Of a DNA stretch of 64,000 nt, positions 1-8,507 are shown in pieces. The stretch is from NCBI RefSeq assembly GCF_003852535.1, contig NZ_QAJP01000005.1, positions 82,403-146,402 on the forward strand. The letters run 5' to 3'. Position 1 is the first letter of the stretch, and each line of letters begins with the position of its first letter. The translations under genes were made by a program, and so were the position numbers. The notes under the pieces were generated by a model that made no database searches, was not told where the DNA came from, and saw only the letters and a program-made list of their open reading frames with translations. Origin of the DNA: Herminiimonas sp. KBW02. GTDB taxonomy: Bacteria; Pseudomonadota; Gammaproteobacteria; Burkholderiales; Burkholderiaceae_D.

Positions 1-410
1 TGCTGGAAATGTTGCAGGCGATGAATACCGGTCATGACGGTTCCATGGCCACGATACACGCGAATACGCCACGGGAATGTCTGCACCGGATAGAGATGCT
101 GGCCGGCTTTGCAGGCTTCCAGGGCAGTGAATCCAGCTTGCGTCGCCAGATTGCCGGTGCGCTTGATTTTATTGTGCAAATCGGGCGCTTATCAAATGGC
201 CGTCGCCGCATTGTCTCCATTACCGAAGTGACCGGAGTCGGCGACAACATCATCACGACTCAGGAACTGTATCGCCATGAAAGTTACAGCGGTCCGGATG
301 GCGAGGAAAAAGATCGCTGGGTTTCTCTGGGTATACAGCCGCATTCACCGAAGCTGCAAAAACGCCGGCCGCAGACGCCTGGTGGCAGCAATTCACAAAA
401 GAGAAATTAA
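1..410 (+). CDS. tadA: TadA/CpaF-type pilus assembly ATPase, C-terminal fragment
   Basis: This is the 3' end of a gene whose start lies before the window; the frame is already open at base 3. The visible part starts LEMLQAMNTGHDGSMATIHA, which matches the conserved segment of secretion ATPases of the TadA/CpaF/VirB11 family, where the bound ATP is sensed near the His of the TIHAN motif. The protein would be the cytoplasmic hexameric motor of the Tad (Flp pilus) secretion system. The Walker A and B boxes are outside the window. The stop is at 408-410 and tadB starts 2 bp later, so the two are co-transcribed. The C-terminal 35 residues are basic and low in complexity, beyond the usual ATPase fold. 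Confidence 0.9.
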   Translation, partial: LEMLQAMNTGHDGSMATIHANTPRECLHRIEMLAGFAGFQGSESSLRRQIAGALDFIVQIGRLSNGRRRIVSITEVTGVGDNIITTQELYRHESYSGPDGEEKDRWVSLGIQPHSPKLQKRRPQTPGGSNSQKRN

Positions 411-412
411 TC

Positions 413-1348
413 ATGCCTGTGTTCGCTTTATGGATGATTGCTGTGGCGATACTGCTGCTCGCCGGCGGGATTGTCTTATGGCACAACGCTCAATTGCATC
501 AACAACAGGATGCGACATCGGCATTTGTTGATCATCAGATTCGGAGCATGGAGCAGTCGCAGGCAATCACGGCGGAAGACATAGAACAGCAGGCAGGACT
601 GCAGTTTCGTATTGAGTCCAATGTCTGGCGCAAATTTTTATTGCGGGCAGGGGTAGTAGAAACGCCGCTTTTTTACGCGATTCTGGTCGGTCCAGGAATC
701 TTGTTTACGCTACTGGCCGCGTATTTTGGCGGAGTGTTGTCGGTGATCGGCACGATATTTTTATACGTGACCCTGTCCTATTTTCGTCTATGGATGAAAG
801 CAGTTCGTCGGCATCAAAAAATGGTACGGCAATTACCGGCATTTCTGGACACCATGGTTCGCCTGACTATTGTTGGCAACAGTCTGGAGTCGGCTTTTCA
901 GGCAACTGTGCTGACGACGGAAGCGCCTTTGCGCGAATTGCTGGATCGTAGTAACCGCCTGGTGCAGGCTGGTATGGATCTGGAGCATGCGTTGCTGCAA
1001 AAGGCACGGGTATTTCAAGTGTTGGAACTTGAGCTGATCGCCGCAGTGATCGGTGTCGCTTTGCGTTTCGGCGGGCGGGCTGACATGGTATTGGAGCGGA
1101 TGGCTGCGTTTATGCGGGATCGCGAATATGCGCAGAACGAACTCGTTGCCTTATCGGCGGAAACCAGGCTTTCTGGCTGGGTGTTGGGCTTGCTGCCTAT
1201 CGGTTTAGGTGTCTTTATGGTGATTTTCAACAACCAGATGTTCGTCACGATGCTGGAGGATCCGATAGGTAAAAATCTTTTGATTTTTGCCGCGACCCTG
1301 GAAGTGCTTGGTGCCTACTGGTTATATCGTTTAGCTAAATCGGTGTGA
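413..1348 (+). CDS. tadB: Tad pilus inner-membrane platform protein TadB
   Basis: A 311-residue membrane protein with an N-terminal hydrophobic helix (residues 3-23), a pair of helices near residues 80-125, a cytoplasmic T2SS-F type domain (about 145-275) and two helices at the C-terminus. Motifs such as LDTMVRLTIVGNSLESAF and the GGRADMVLERMAAFMRDR segment fit the GspF/TadB family. TadB pairs with TadC to form the platform on which the TadA motor acts. It lies 2 bp after tadA and 7 bp before tadC. The assignment as TadB rather than TadC rests on position and on the extra N-terminal helix. Confidence 0.9.
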   Translation: MPVFALWMIAVAILLLAGGIVLWHNAQLHQQQDATSAFVDHQIRSMEQSQAITAEDIEQQAGLQFRIESNVWRKFLLRAGVVETPLFYAILVGPGILFTLLAAYFGGVLSVIGTIFLYVTLSYFRLWMKAVRRHQKMVRQLPAFLDTMVRLTIVGNSLESAFQATVLTTEAPLRELLDRSNRLVQAGMDLEHALLQKARVFQVLELELIAAVIGVALRFGGRADMVLERMAAFMRDREYAQNELVALSAETRLSGWVLGLLPIGLGVFMVIFNNQMFVTMLEDPIGKNLLIFAATLEVLGAYWLYRLAKSV

Positions 1349-1355
1349 GAGAAAA

Positions 1356-2330
1356 ATGAGCCAGCATGTCCTGCAGATTCTATCCATCTTGCTATTTGCG
1401 GCAGCGGCTTTGTTGGTCGGCAGTGTTTTGCTACGTCAACTTTGGCAATTCATGCGTAGTGAAAAAATGCTGGAAGAAATGATTGATGTGCAAGAGCATC
1501 CAGGGCAGGAAAAGTTGCCGCAAGGACCATTGCTGCGGCGCTGGCTGGATGGCTTCCTCGCATACATGGCGCACTGGGTCGATACCCCATTAGGCAAGCA
1601 ACTGGTGGCGCAAGAGGACAGAACATTATTGGATCAGTGTGGTGTCAATGATAGTCGTGGAAAAACACTATTTTTTGCGACCCGGGTATTACTCGGCATC
1701 GGCTTGCCGATTCTTGCATGGATCATTTTTTCTGATAAATCAAGAACGATCTGGCTGATTGCCGGTTTCATGGGATTTGCGCTTGGTTATATGGGATTTG
1801 CGCTTGGTTATATGGGGCCGAAATGGGTGATGCAAATCAGGGCGAAAGAACGGAGGCAGAAAGCGGCGGAAGAGCTGCCGCTACTGATCGATCTTTTGCG
1901 CTTGCTGCAAGGGGTAGGGATGTCTATCGATCAGAGTTTGCATGTGGTGGAGAACGAGTTCTCCCGCTCACTTCCGATATTAAGCAAGGAGCTGCAAATG
2001 GCAGCGCAGCAGTATATGAACGGACGCACACGCGAACAATCATTACGTCGTTTTTCGACCGTTTTTGAAAACGAAGATATGAGTGCCGTAGCACGCCTGA
2101 TTGCTCAGGTTGATCGTTATGGCGGCGCAGTCCAGCAGCCGTTGCAACAGTTTAGCGACAGGTTGAGGGAGCAGCGCAAACTGGATATGAAAGAAAAAGT
2201 AGGCAAGCTGACGGTCAAGATGACTGGTGTGATGGTGCTGGCTTTGTTGCCTGCTTTATTAATAATTACAGGCGGCGCGGGTTTCCTGGCGATCGTTCGT
2301 GTTTTGTCAAAAATGGGAGGCGCCACATGA
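1356..2330 (+). CDS. tadC: Tad pilus inner-membrane platform protein TadC
   Basis: A 324-residue T2SS-F domain protein, the second platform subunit of the Tad system. An N-terminal helix (about 8-30), a central hydrophobic hairpin (about 109-153), a cytoplasmic F-domain with the segment LLIDLLRLLQGVGMSIDQSL, and C-terminal helices are visible. The central transmembrane segment holds a perfect tandem duplication of seven residues (MGFALGY at 139-145 and 146-152), caused by a 21-bp DNA repeat at 1770-1811. The extra turn and a half of helix could alter membrane spacing. The stop overlaps the tadD start by 4 bp (ATGA). Confidence 0.9.
   Translation: MSQHVLQILSILLFAAAALLVGSVLLRQLWQFMRSEKMLEEMIDVQEHPGQEKLPQGPLLRRWLDGFLAYMAHWVDTPLGKQLVAQEDRTLLDQCGVNDSRGKTLFFATRVLLGIGLPILAWIIFSDKSRTIWLIAGFMGFALGYMGFALGYMGPKWVMQIRAKERRQKAAEELPLLIDLLRLLQGVGMSIDQSLHVVENEFSRSLPILSKELQMAAQQYMNGRTREQSLRRFSTVFENEDMSAVARLIAQVDRYGGAVQQPLQQFSDRLREQRKLDMKEKVGKLTVKMTGVMVLALLPALLIITGGAGFLAIVRVLSKMGGAT
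1770..1811 (+). repeat. Perfect 21-bp tandem duplication inside tadC
   Basis: The unit atgggatttgcgcttggtta+t occurs at 1770-1790 and again at 1791-1811 without a mismatch. The length is a multiple of three, so the frame is kept and seven residues are doubled within a hydrophobic helix. The absence of any silent difference between copies suggests a recent slippage event. Confidence 0.95.
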
Positions 2331-3169
2331 AAAATAGATTGCACCAAGGCGTGTTCTGCGCGTTGATCGTTCTGCTGTCGTGTAATGGTTGCGCCAGTTT
2401 CAACGCTTCTTCCAATGAATATGCGATGCGCAATGAGGAAGCCTCGCAGCGACAACAGGTTGAGCTGGACAGACCTGCTTTGGACAATAAACAGGTCTAT
2501 CTGGATATGATCAAAAAAATGCAGGAACGCTCCTTGTATTTTGCTTCTATCGCGCACATAGATTCCTATCAAAAAACCTACGGCACTTCGCCTGAAGTGC
2601 AGCGCCTTTATGCTGACGCTTTGCGCGCAACAGGACAGGATGACTCTGCCGAGAAGCAGTACAGAGCGCTGCTGAATGGAACGGAAGCTGCGGCTGCATG
2701 GCACGGTCTGGGACTATTGGAGGCGCAACGAGGCAGTTCTGCCAAGGCAATTTCAAACTTGCGCGTATCGAGTCGGCTCGATCCGACCAATGCGCTGGTA
2801 TTGAGCGATTTGAGTTATGCCTTGCTGGCTGACGGAGACAACAATGCTGCACGCATACCTTTGATGCAAGCAGTTGAGCTTGCGCCTGGCAACCGTAAGG
2901 TCATCAGTAATCTGGCTCTGTTCTTTATGTTGTCAGGGGATGAGGCGAAAGCGGAAGCCTTGATGAAAGAAGCGAAGATGTCATCAGAGGTTCGGGCTGA
3001 AATACTTAAGCGTCAGGAATCGATAACAAAAGGCAAGCCGAAATCAGCCAGCACACAGGATGCCAGGAGCCGCATTATGCCGGTAGTCGCCAGCGGAAGC
3101 GGGATGCAATTACAGCTGCAAATGCAGCTTCTGTCGCCACAGTCCGGCGTATCCGCTCGCAGCGAGTAA
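2327..3169 (+). CDS. tadD: TadD-like TPR lipoprotein of the Tad locus
   Basis: A 280-residue protein with a lipoprotein-type signal: basic N-terminus, hydrophobic core and a cysteine at residue 22 in the context SCNGC, a weak lipobox. The rest is helical with tetratricopeptide-like repeats between about residues 60 and 215, for example the segment with AAAAWHGLGLLEAQRG and the following repeats spaced by about 34 residues. TadD is thought to be a periplasmic/outer-membrane lipoprotein that assists the secretin. The start overlaps the tadC stop by 4 bp. The C-terminal 50 residues are Ser/Gln-rich and probably disordered. Confidence 0.82.
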   Translation: MKNRLHQGVFCALIVLLSCNGCASFNASSNEYAMRNEEASQRQQVELDRPALDNKQVYLDMIKKMQERSLYFASIAHIDSYQKTYGTSPEVQRLYADALRATGQDDSAEKQYRALLNGTEAAAAWHGLGLLEAQRGSSAKAISNLRVSSRLDPTNALVLSDLSYALLADGDNNAARIPLMQAVELAPGNRKVISNLALFFMLSGDEAKAEALMKEAKMSSEVRAEILKRQESITKGKPKSASTQDARSRIMPVVASGSGMQLQLQMQLLSPQSGVSARSE

Positions 3170-3181
3170 TCAGGGGGATTT

Positions 3182-3514
3182 ATGAAACAACCTTTCTTGA
3201 AACAGGCACCAGTTACGCGGTGTATTGCATTGACAGTATTTGTATCGGTCAATCTTGGATCACTGTGTCACGCGCAGAATCCCGTAGTCTCGCAAGAACC
3301 CGTCATACAAGAAAGAGTTGCTTCCCGTCAGATAGGGGACGCTACCTCTTCCTTATTGCAGATGCAGGTCAGCGGCAGCATGGCCGGTCCTGCGCTGCCT
3401 ATGTTGGGGGCGACCAGCTCACTCAGTTGGGAGCGCTACAAGGATAGTTTTAAACACAAAATCCCGGAGTCATTTGAGAGAGCTGTCAGTAAAAGTAATA
3501 CTGGCGGCCAGTAA
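3182..3514 (+). CDS. DUF3613-like small secreted protein of the Tad locus
   Basis: A 110-residue protein with a signal peptide (basic start, hydrophobic core, likely cleavage after CHA near residue 32). The mature part carries a segment ending in ERYKDSFKHKIPESF. It resembles the DUF3613 family, small periplasmic proteins encoded in Tad/Flp loci of beta- and gammaproteobacteria; this is recognition of pattern, not a search result. The function is unknown. It sits 12 bp after tadD with an AGGGGGA ribosome-binding site, so it belongs to the same operon. Confidence 0.65.
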   Translation: MKQPFLKQAPVTRCIALTVFVSVNLGSLCHAQNPVVSQEPVIQERVASRQIGDATSSLLQMQVSGSMAGPALPMLGATSSLSWERYKDSFKHKIPESFERAVSKSNTGGQ

Positions 3515-3534
3515 GTAACGTTGATCGGCGATGT

Positions 3535-5646
3535 ATGAAAATCCTATTGCGATCTTTCTCTCGAAGCGAGGCCGCGCATACTGGCGGAGTGGCGGCATCG
3601 ACCCAGCGCGGGTCGATTGTCGTCGTCGCCGCAATCGTCATCTCTACAGTCGTTATTGCATTAGCTTCCGTCGATATCGGTTATCTGTTTTTTCAGAAGC
3701 GTGATTTACAAAAAGTTGCGGACCTGGCGGCACTGGCGGGTGCGCAGCAATTAGCCAGATCTTCAGCTGCGCCGAATCCCTGCGCATTAGCACTAAGCTC
3801 TGCTAAGTCGAATGCGGACATGCAGGTTACGCAAGGTTTTACGACAACAGAATTTGTGGCTTCCTGTGGCAGATGGGATCCGGCGGTGGTTGCTGACGCG
3901 CCGCATTATGAGGCGTATGCGGGGGGAGTGGCGCCGGCTGGCCGGCCGGCCGCAACAGCTGTAAATGTCTGGATTACCCGTTCCTTCCGCACCTTCTTTG
4001 GAGGTACGCGGGAGGTTGCTGCGATGGCAGTTGCAACGGCTGAGGCGCAGATTGCCGTGTTTTCGGTGGGTTCCAGATTGCTGCGGGTAAATGGTGGCGT
4101 GGTGCCAGGCATATTGAGCCGGCTGGGGGTTGATATCAGTGGCACTGCATTGGTTTCTTATAATGGTCTGGCCAATGTCAACGTGACGCCAGGTGGATTG
4201 TTGGCGCAGCTAGGCTTCCCGATTCCAGTCAATGCTGACGTCGGCACGATCAAGCAAGCCGTGATGGCAGACGTAAGTGGTTGCAACAATGGAGTTTGCA
4301 CACTGGAGGCTTTAATTGGTGCCGTTTCCATCGTCGCGGGGCAGCAGAATCTGCTCAGTGCGCTTGGTCTGAGCGCGACGCAATTGAAGTTGCCCGTGCA
4401 ACTCTTTTCCGACGCGACTGGACGTGGCGGCATATTTGCTTTGGTGAATACGGCGAGTGGGCAGGCGGCGTTGACGGCCAACGTGAATGCACTCGAGTTG
4501 CTGACCGCGATGATAGGTGTGGCCAATGGTCACCGCTTTGCTGATGTGCCCTTGAGCGCAAGTGTTCCCGGTGTGCTTAACTCGCAGATAAAAGTGGGCA
4601 TAGTGGAACCTCCTTCTATAGGTATCGGTGGCGTAGGAGCGACTGCATTTACTTCCCAGGTGCGCCTGTTCAGCCGGATCCAGGCGCCGGCACCGCCGGT
4701 TTCTGCTGCGCTCTCTAGTTTGCTGAGTGTCGATTTACCGATGGCGATTGATGTCGTCAATGGCCAGGGCACTATCACGGCGATGTGCAACGGACCGGAT
4801 GCGAGTGGAAACCAGACTGCAACGATCGCGGTGACTGCACCTATCTTGCAGGCTTGTATCGGCAATATCGACGCTGCCACGGCCTTTTCTACGAACACAT
4901 CTTGCGAGGTGGGTTTGCAGAACAAACAGATGCTGAGCATCCTGGGCGGTGCATTAAGCATCAACGATCAGGTCGTGCTCAGGGCATTGGATAGCAACGG
5001 CAGCGTTACCCTAAGCAAGGGACAGACGGCGACCGTAGGCAATAACAATCTGCCGATCGGGACGACTGTCACCAACTTAACGAATGCAATATTGGTCACC
5101 TTACTTGGAAAATTGCTAAACAATAAGCAAGGTCCTGTTAACGACAATAATCTCGCAACAGCCCTTTTGAGTGCGGATGGAAACGTGTTGCAGACGACAC
5201 TGAACACGCTCAAGGGTTCTTTGTCTTCGCTGCAGACTTTTGTCAACAGCCTGAATACTGACGTCAAGACGATAGCCGGTGGTTCATTGGGTTCAGGCGT
5301 GGTGAATCTGCTGGGTAGTGTAGGTGGACTGGTGAATGGACTGCTGACCGGTGTGGGCAACTTGCTGAACAGTGTCGTCGGTGGTTTGTTGAATCTGCTC
5401 TTCTGTAACTCTCATTGCCAGGTGCAGAACCAGTTAAGCGGCAATAGCAGCAATTCTGCTGTTAGCAATGTATTGCTGGCCTTGCTTGGATTAGTGGAAA
5501 AATTGCTGGAGCCCGTCCTGAACGGTCTTGGTTCCCAGATCGCCAGTTTGCTCAATAATTTATTGGGCATAGGCCTGGGGCAGGTCGATGTCACCTTGAT
5601 CGATTTGAAATGTGGCGGCGGTGATAACGTCAGACTGGCTCACTAA
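3535..5646 (+). CDS. tadG: TadG-like pilus assembly protein
   Basis: A 703-residue protein. Residues 25-75 hold the TadG/TadE-like N-terminal segment: RGSIVVVAAIVIS followed by a single hydrophobic helix and then the QKRDLQKVADLAALAGAQ stretch, typical of Flp pilus-associated TadG-like proteins. Around residues 140-180 the segment AVNVWITRSFRTFFGG resembles the Tad_C (DUF2134-like) region. No von Willebrand A MIDAS motif (DxSxS) is seen, unlike classical TadG. From about residue 520 onward the sequence becomes rich in Leu, Gly, Asn and Val with near-repeats of LLNSVVGGLLN type, and it holds a Cys pair (FCNSHC) near residue 625. It is probably exported and membrane-anchored. It ends directly before the next start codon. 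Confidence 0.75.
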   Translation: MKILLRSFSRSEAAHTGGVAASTQRGSIVVVAAIVISTVVIALASVDIGYLFFQKRDLQKVADLAALAGAQQLARSSAAPNPCALALSSAKSNADMQVTQGFTTTEFVASCGRWDPAVVADAPHYEAYAGGVAPAGRPAATAVNVWITRSFRTFFGGTREVAAMAVATAEAQIAVFSVGSRLLRVNGGVVPGILSRLGVDISGTALVSYNGLANVNVTPGGLLAQLGFPIPVNADVGTIKQAVMADVSGCNNGVCTLEALIGAVSIVAGQQNLLSALGLSATQLKLPVQLFSDATGRGGIFALVNTASGQAALTANVNALELLTAMIGVANGHRFADVPLSASVPGVLNSQIKVGIVEPPSIGIGGVGATAFTSQVRLFSRIQAPAPPVSAALSSLLSVDLPMAIDVVNGQGTITAMCNGPDASGNQTATIAVTAPILQACIGNIDAATAFSTNTSCEVGLQNKQMLSILGGALSINDQVVLRALDSNGSVTLSKGQTATVGNNNLPIGTTVTNLTNAILVTLLGKLLNNKQGPVNDNNLATALLSADGNVLQTTLNTLKGSLSSLQTFVNSLNTDVKTIAGGSLGSGVVNLLGSVGGLVNGLLTGVGNLLNSVVGGLLNLLFCNSHCQVQNQLSGNSSNSAVSNVLLALLGLVEKLLEPVLNGLGSQIASLLNNLLGIGLGQVDVTLIDLKCGGGDNVRLAH

Positions 5647-6033
5647 ATGTCTTACAACGACTCTCGATATTTGCCCATGAAAAATAAATCCTCGTTTGGA
5701 AAGTGGTTCGGCTATCTCGGTTTTGATCATTTCATTGCGCCGTTTCTGATCAAGCTGATCTATTGGGTAGGTGTACTCGTCATCGTGAGTGCGGGCATCG
5801 GCGGTTTCTTCGCTACGTTTGATATGCCGCAGCGTGGGCTGGGCGGTGTGCTGCTGGCCTTGATTGCGACGGTGCTGTCCTTATTGCTCTGGCGCCTGAT
5901 GTGCGAGTTGTTGATACTGGCTTTTAATATTTATGCGCGGCTGGTCGAGATACGCAATTTGCTATCGAGTCGGCAGGAACGTATGGATGCATACCGCAAA
6001 GTGCCGAACGTGCGTGCCTTGAATAACGAATGA
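5647..6033 (+). CDS. DUF4282-like small membrane protein
   Basis: A 128-residue protein with two hydrophobic helices (about residues 36-58 and 66-95) preceded by a FGYLGFDHFIAPFLIKLIYW segment and followed by a charged tail. This arrangement fits the DUF4282 family of small two-helix membrane proteins. The ATG follows the tadG-like stop with no gap; a second ATG at 5677 would give a product 10 residues shorter and cannot be excluded. Its place inside the Tad cluster suggests co-expression, but the role is unknown. Confidence 0.6.
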   Translation: MSYNDSRYLPMKNKSSFGKWFGYLGFDHFIAPFLIKLIYWVGVLVIVSAGIGGFFATFDMPQRGLGGVLLALIATVLSLLLWRLMCELLILAFNIYARLVEIRNLLSSRQERMDAYRKVPNVRALNNE

Positions 6034-6054
6034 CGGAAACTGTGTAAGCAAAGA

Positions 6055-7452
6055 ATGCTAAAAAATAAAGCACCGCAAGAAAATATCGACATTTACGTGT
6101 GGGAAGGTAAATCGGATATTTACGATCGTATCGTCCGCTGTCTGGTGAGTTCAGAAGTGGATGTGATGCGTGCCGATCATATGGATTTGATGTCGGATCA
6201 GTCGAGGGTGTCGCCAGCGATCGCGATTATTTCCGTGACCATGATAGATAGCGGTCGCTTCAATGCCGATGACTGGCAGAAGGCGCATGGTATGCCTGTC
6301 ATCTGGGTCGCCGAAGCACCGCGTGCTTTCGATTCGCGCGTCTACCCGCCTGAGTATTCTCACATTCTGATGCTGGACTTCACGTGTGCCGAATTACGTC
6401 GCTTGGTGTTTGGTTTGGCGGGTGAGTTGAATGGTGGGATCAAGTCCACGCAGGAACGTGATCCGCTGATTGCCGAATCTGATGTGATGAAGACCTTGCT
6501 CAAGGAGACCGTGGCTTTTGCCGATTGCGATTCGAATGTATTGATAGCCGGTGAAACCGGTGTCGGCAAAGAGCGCATCGCGCGCTTGTTACATGAGAAT
6601 AATCAACGGTATAGCAAGGGGCCGTTTGTCGCCGTCAACTGTGGTGCGATCCCGGACGGTTTGTTTGAGTCGCATTTCTTTGGTCATGCAAAGGGGGCGT
6701 TTACCGGGGCGATGCTGGCGCACAAAGGCTACTTCGAGCAGGCAGATAACGGCACTTTGTTCCTGGATGAGATCGGCGATCTGCCTTTGTATCAACAGGT
6801 CAAATTGTTGCGCGTGCTGGAGCAAAGCAAGGTGACGCGGCTCGGTTCCGCTGTCGAGATCGATGTTGAGTTCCGCCTGGTCGCGGCGACCAATCGTAAT
6901 TTGCGCGAGTTGGTAAAGCAGGAAATGTTTCGTTCCGATCTGTATTACCGGATGGCGGTAATAGAGCTGCGCGTGCCTAGTCTGGAGGAGCGCGGTGAGG
7001 TTGATAAGATTGCGATCTTCAGTGGCATCGTGAATCAGATCTTCAAAAGTGCTGCGCGCGATTCTGCGCCATTGCCGGAAGTTCCGGAATGGCTATTACG
7101 CCTGGTGGCGAATACGCGCTTCCGCGGTAATGTAAGGGAGCTGCGCAATATTGCCGAGCGCATCACGATTATTCATCGTCAGCTTGGCGACTGGGACCGG
7201 GGAGCGATAGATCGTGTGTTCCATGCCTTGCAGGAATTGAAAGTGGACGTCGAGCATGAAGATCAGACCGGCGTGCGCAAGAAATGGGATGCGGCTGATC
7301 GCAATCGCATTATTGAGGCGCTGGATGCGCATAACTGGCGCAGGCAGGATACGGCGAATCATTTGAAGATGAGTCGTAAGGTCTTATGGGAAAAAATGCG
7401 CAAGTTCCAGATCATAGATGGTGATCCGGAACCGGGCGAGATAGAGCCTTGA
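6055..7452 (+). CDS. Sigma-54-dependent transcriptional activator
   Basis: A 465-residue bacterial enhancer-binding protein. Residues 1-130 form an alpha/beta receiver-like domain, but the position where the phosphorylated Asp is expected reads [10 protein letters not shown]-like, without an Asp, so phosphorylation is unlikely. The AAA+ domain has Walker A GETGVGKE (166-173), the sigma-54 contact loop GAFTGA (214-219) and Walker [13 protein letters not shown] Fis-type helix-turn-helix (segment [20 protein letters not shown]) ends the protein. It lies 21 bp after the DUF4282-like gene on the same strand and may control the Tad locus or distant targets. No matching -24/-12 promoter was found nearby. 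Confidence 0.88.
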   Translation: MLKNKAPQENIDIYVWEGKSDIYDRIVRCLVSSEVDVMRADHMDLMSDQSRVSPAIAIISVTMIDSGRFNADDWQKAHGMPVIWVAEAPRAFDSRVYPPEYSHILMLDFTCAELRRLVFGLAGELNGGIKSTQERDPLIAESDVMKTLLKETVAFADCDSNVLIAGETGVGKERIARLLHENNQRYSKGPFVAVNCGAIPDGLFESHFFGHAKGAFTGAMLAHKGYFEQADNGTLFLDEIGDLPLYQQVKLLRVLEQSKVTRLGSAVEIDVEFRLVAATNRNLRELVKQEMFRSDLYYRMAVIELRVPSLEERGEVDKIAIFSGIVNQIFKSAARDSAPLPEVPEWLLRLVANTRFRGNVRELRNIAERITIIHRQLGDWDRGAIDRVFHALQELKVDVEHEDQTGVRKKWDAADRNRIIEALDAHNWRRQDTANHLKMSRKVLWEKMRKFQIIDGDPEPGEIEP

Positions 7453-7460
7453 AGAAAAAA

Positions 7461-7485
7461 GCCATGCCGGATTAACCGGCATGGC
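7461..7485 (-). terminator. Intrinsic terminator of the pirin-like gene
   Basis: A 10-bp perfect stem (7461-7470 with 7476-7485) and a 5-nt loop. Read on the minus strand it is followed by a TTTTTTC tract (7460-7453), so it ends transcripts from the pirin-like gene. On the plus strand there is no T-tract, though the hairpin may still help to separate the sigma-54 activator. Confidence 0.85.
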
Positions 7486-7512
7486 TGCTTACCCCTACAT
7501 ATTCAACTACTT

Positions 7513-8388
7513 TTATTCAGCACGCGCGGGGATTTGCGCAAAGCGTCCACTGTTGAAGTCGTCTATCGCTTGCACGATTTCTTCATGGGTATTCATGACA
7601 AACGGACCATGGCCAACGATAGCTTCCTCGATGGGTTCGCCAGCGATCAGCAACACGACGGCATCGTTGTTGGCTTCTATGGTGATGCCACTGCCTGCGC
7701 GATCCAGCAATACCATTTGCGCATCACGTGCGATCGCATCACCATTCACCGAAACCGTACCGCGCAGCACGATGAGGGCGGCATTCCAGCCGTCCGGTAC
7801 CGGCAATTCGCTGATGCTGCCCTGATTCAGCCGTACATCCAATACGTGCATAGGCGTAAAGGTATGCGCTGGTCCGGTATGGCCCAGATACTCGCCGGCA
7901 ATCACACGCACCGTGCCCGCACCGTCCGGCATCGCGACCGCAGGTATGTCATGGTCGACGATGGCCTGATAGCCCGGCGCAGTCATTTTGTCCCTGGCTG
8001 GCAGGTTGACCCAAAGTTGCACCATTTCCAGCGCGCCGCCGGAGCGGGTGAATGCTTCCGAGTGGAATTCTTCATGCAGGATGCCGGCCCCGGCCGTCAT
8101 CCATTGCACGTCGCCGGGGCCGATCACGCCGCCCTGGCCGGTCGAATCCCGATGCTCAACCTCACCTTTGTAGACGATGGTGACGGTTTCAAAGCCGCGA
8201 TGCGGATGCGAGCCGACGCCAGGCGGACGTTGTGCCGGGCTGAATTCAGCAGGGCCAGCATAGTCCAGCAGCAGGAAGGGGCTGAGTTGCTTGCCATGGC
8301 TTTGATACGAAAACATGGAGCGCACAGGAAAGCCGTCGCCTACCCAATGCGGGCGAGGAGCGCTGTAGACGCCAATGATGTTTTTCAT
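7513..8388 (-). CDS. Pirin family protein
   Basis: A 291-residue bicupin of the pirin family. The N-terminal cupin holds the metal ligands expected for pirins: His61 and His63 in HPHRGFET, then His105 and Glu107 in ILHEEFHS. The C-terminal cupin (about 185-285) is less conserved. Pirins bind iron; some act as quercetin 2,3-dioxygenases or redox sensors, but the substrate cannot be read from sequence. It is transcribed divergently from a LysR-type regulator with a 119-bp gap, an arrangement that often means local control. A terminator follows at 7461-7485. Confidence 0.9.
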   Translation of the reverse strand: MKNIIGVYSAPRPHWVGDGFPVRSMFSYQSHGKQLSPFLLLDYAGPAEFSPAQRPPGVGSHPHRGFETVTIVYKGEVEHRDSTGQGGVIGPGDVQWMTAGAGILHEEFHSEAFTRSGGALEMVQLWVNLPARDKMTAPGYQAIVDHDIPAVAMPDGAGTVRVIAGEYLGHTGPAHTFTPMHVLDVRLNQGSISELPVPDGWNAALIVLRGTVSVNGDAIARDAQMVLLDRAGSGITIEANNDAVVLLIAGEPIEEAIVGHGPFVMNTHEEIVQAIDDFNSGRFAQIPARAE

Positions 8389-8507
8389 GATTGCTTCCTT
8401 TCGGGTGCGAGATTATTTAACAGGATTAAGGATAGTGCAGGGACGATGGCTTGAGTAGGCAGTAAAATCGGCCATGAGTGTCCTATTTGGTGAACGATGG
8501 AGCTGCA

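Noticed and set aside
7534-8454. A 306-codon plus-strand frame opposite the pirin-like gene
   Set aside because: The pirin ligands are on the minus strand, which also has a terminator and matching neighbours; the plus frame has no features.
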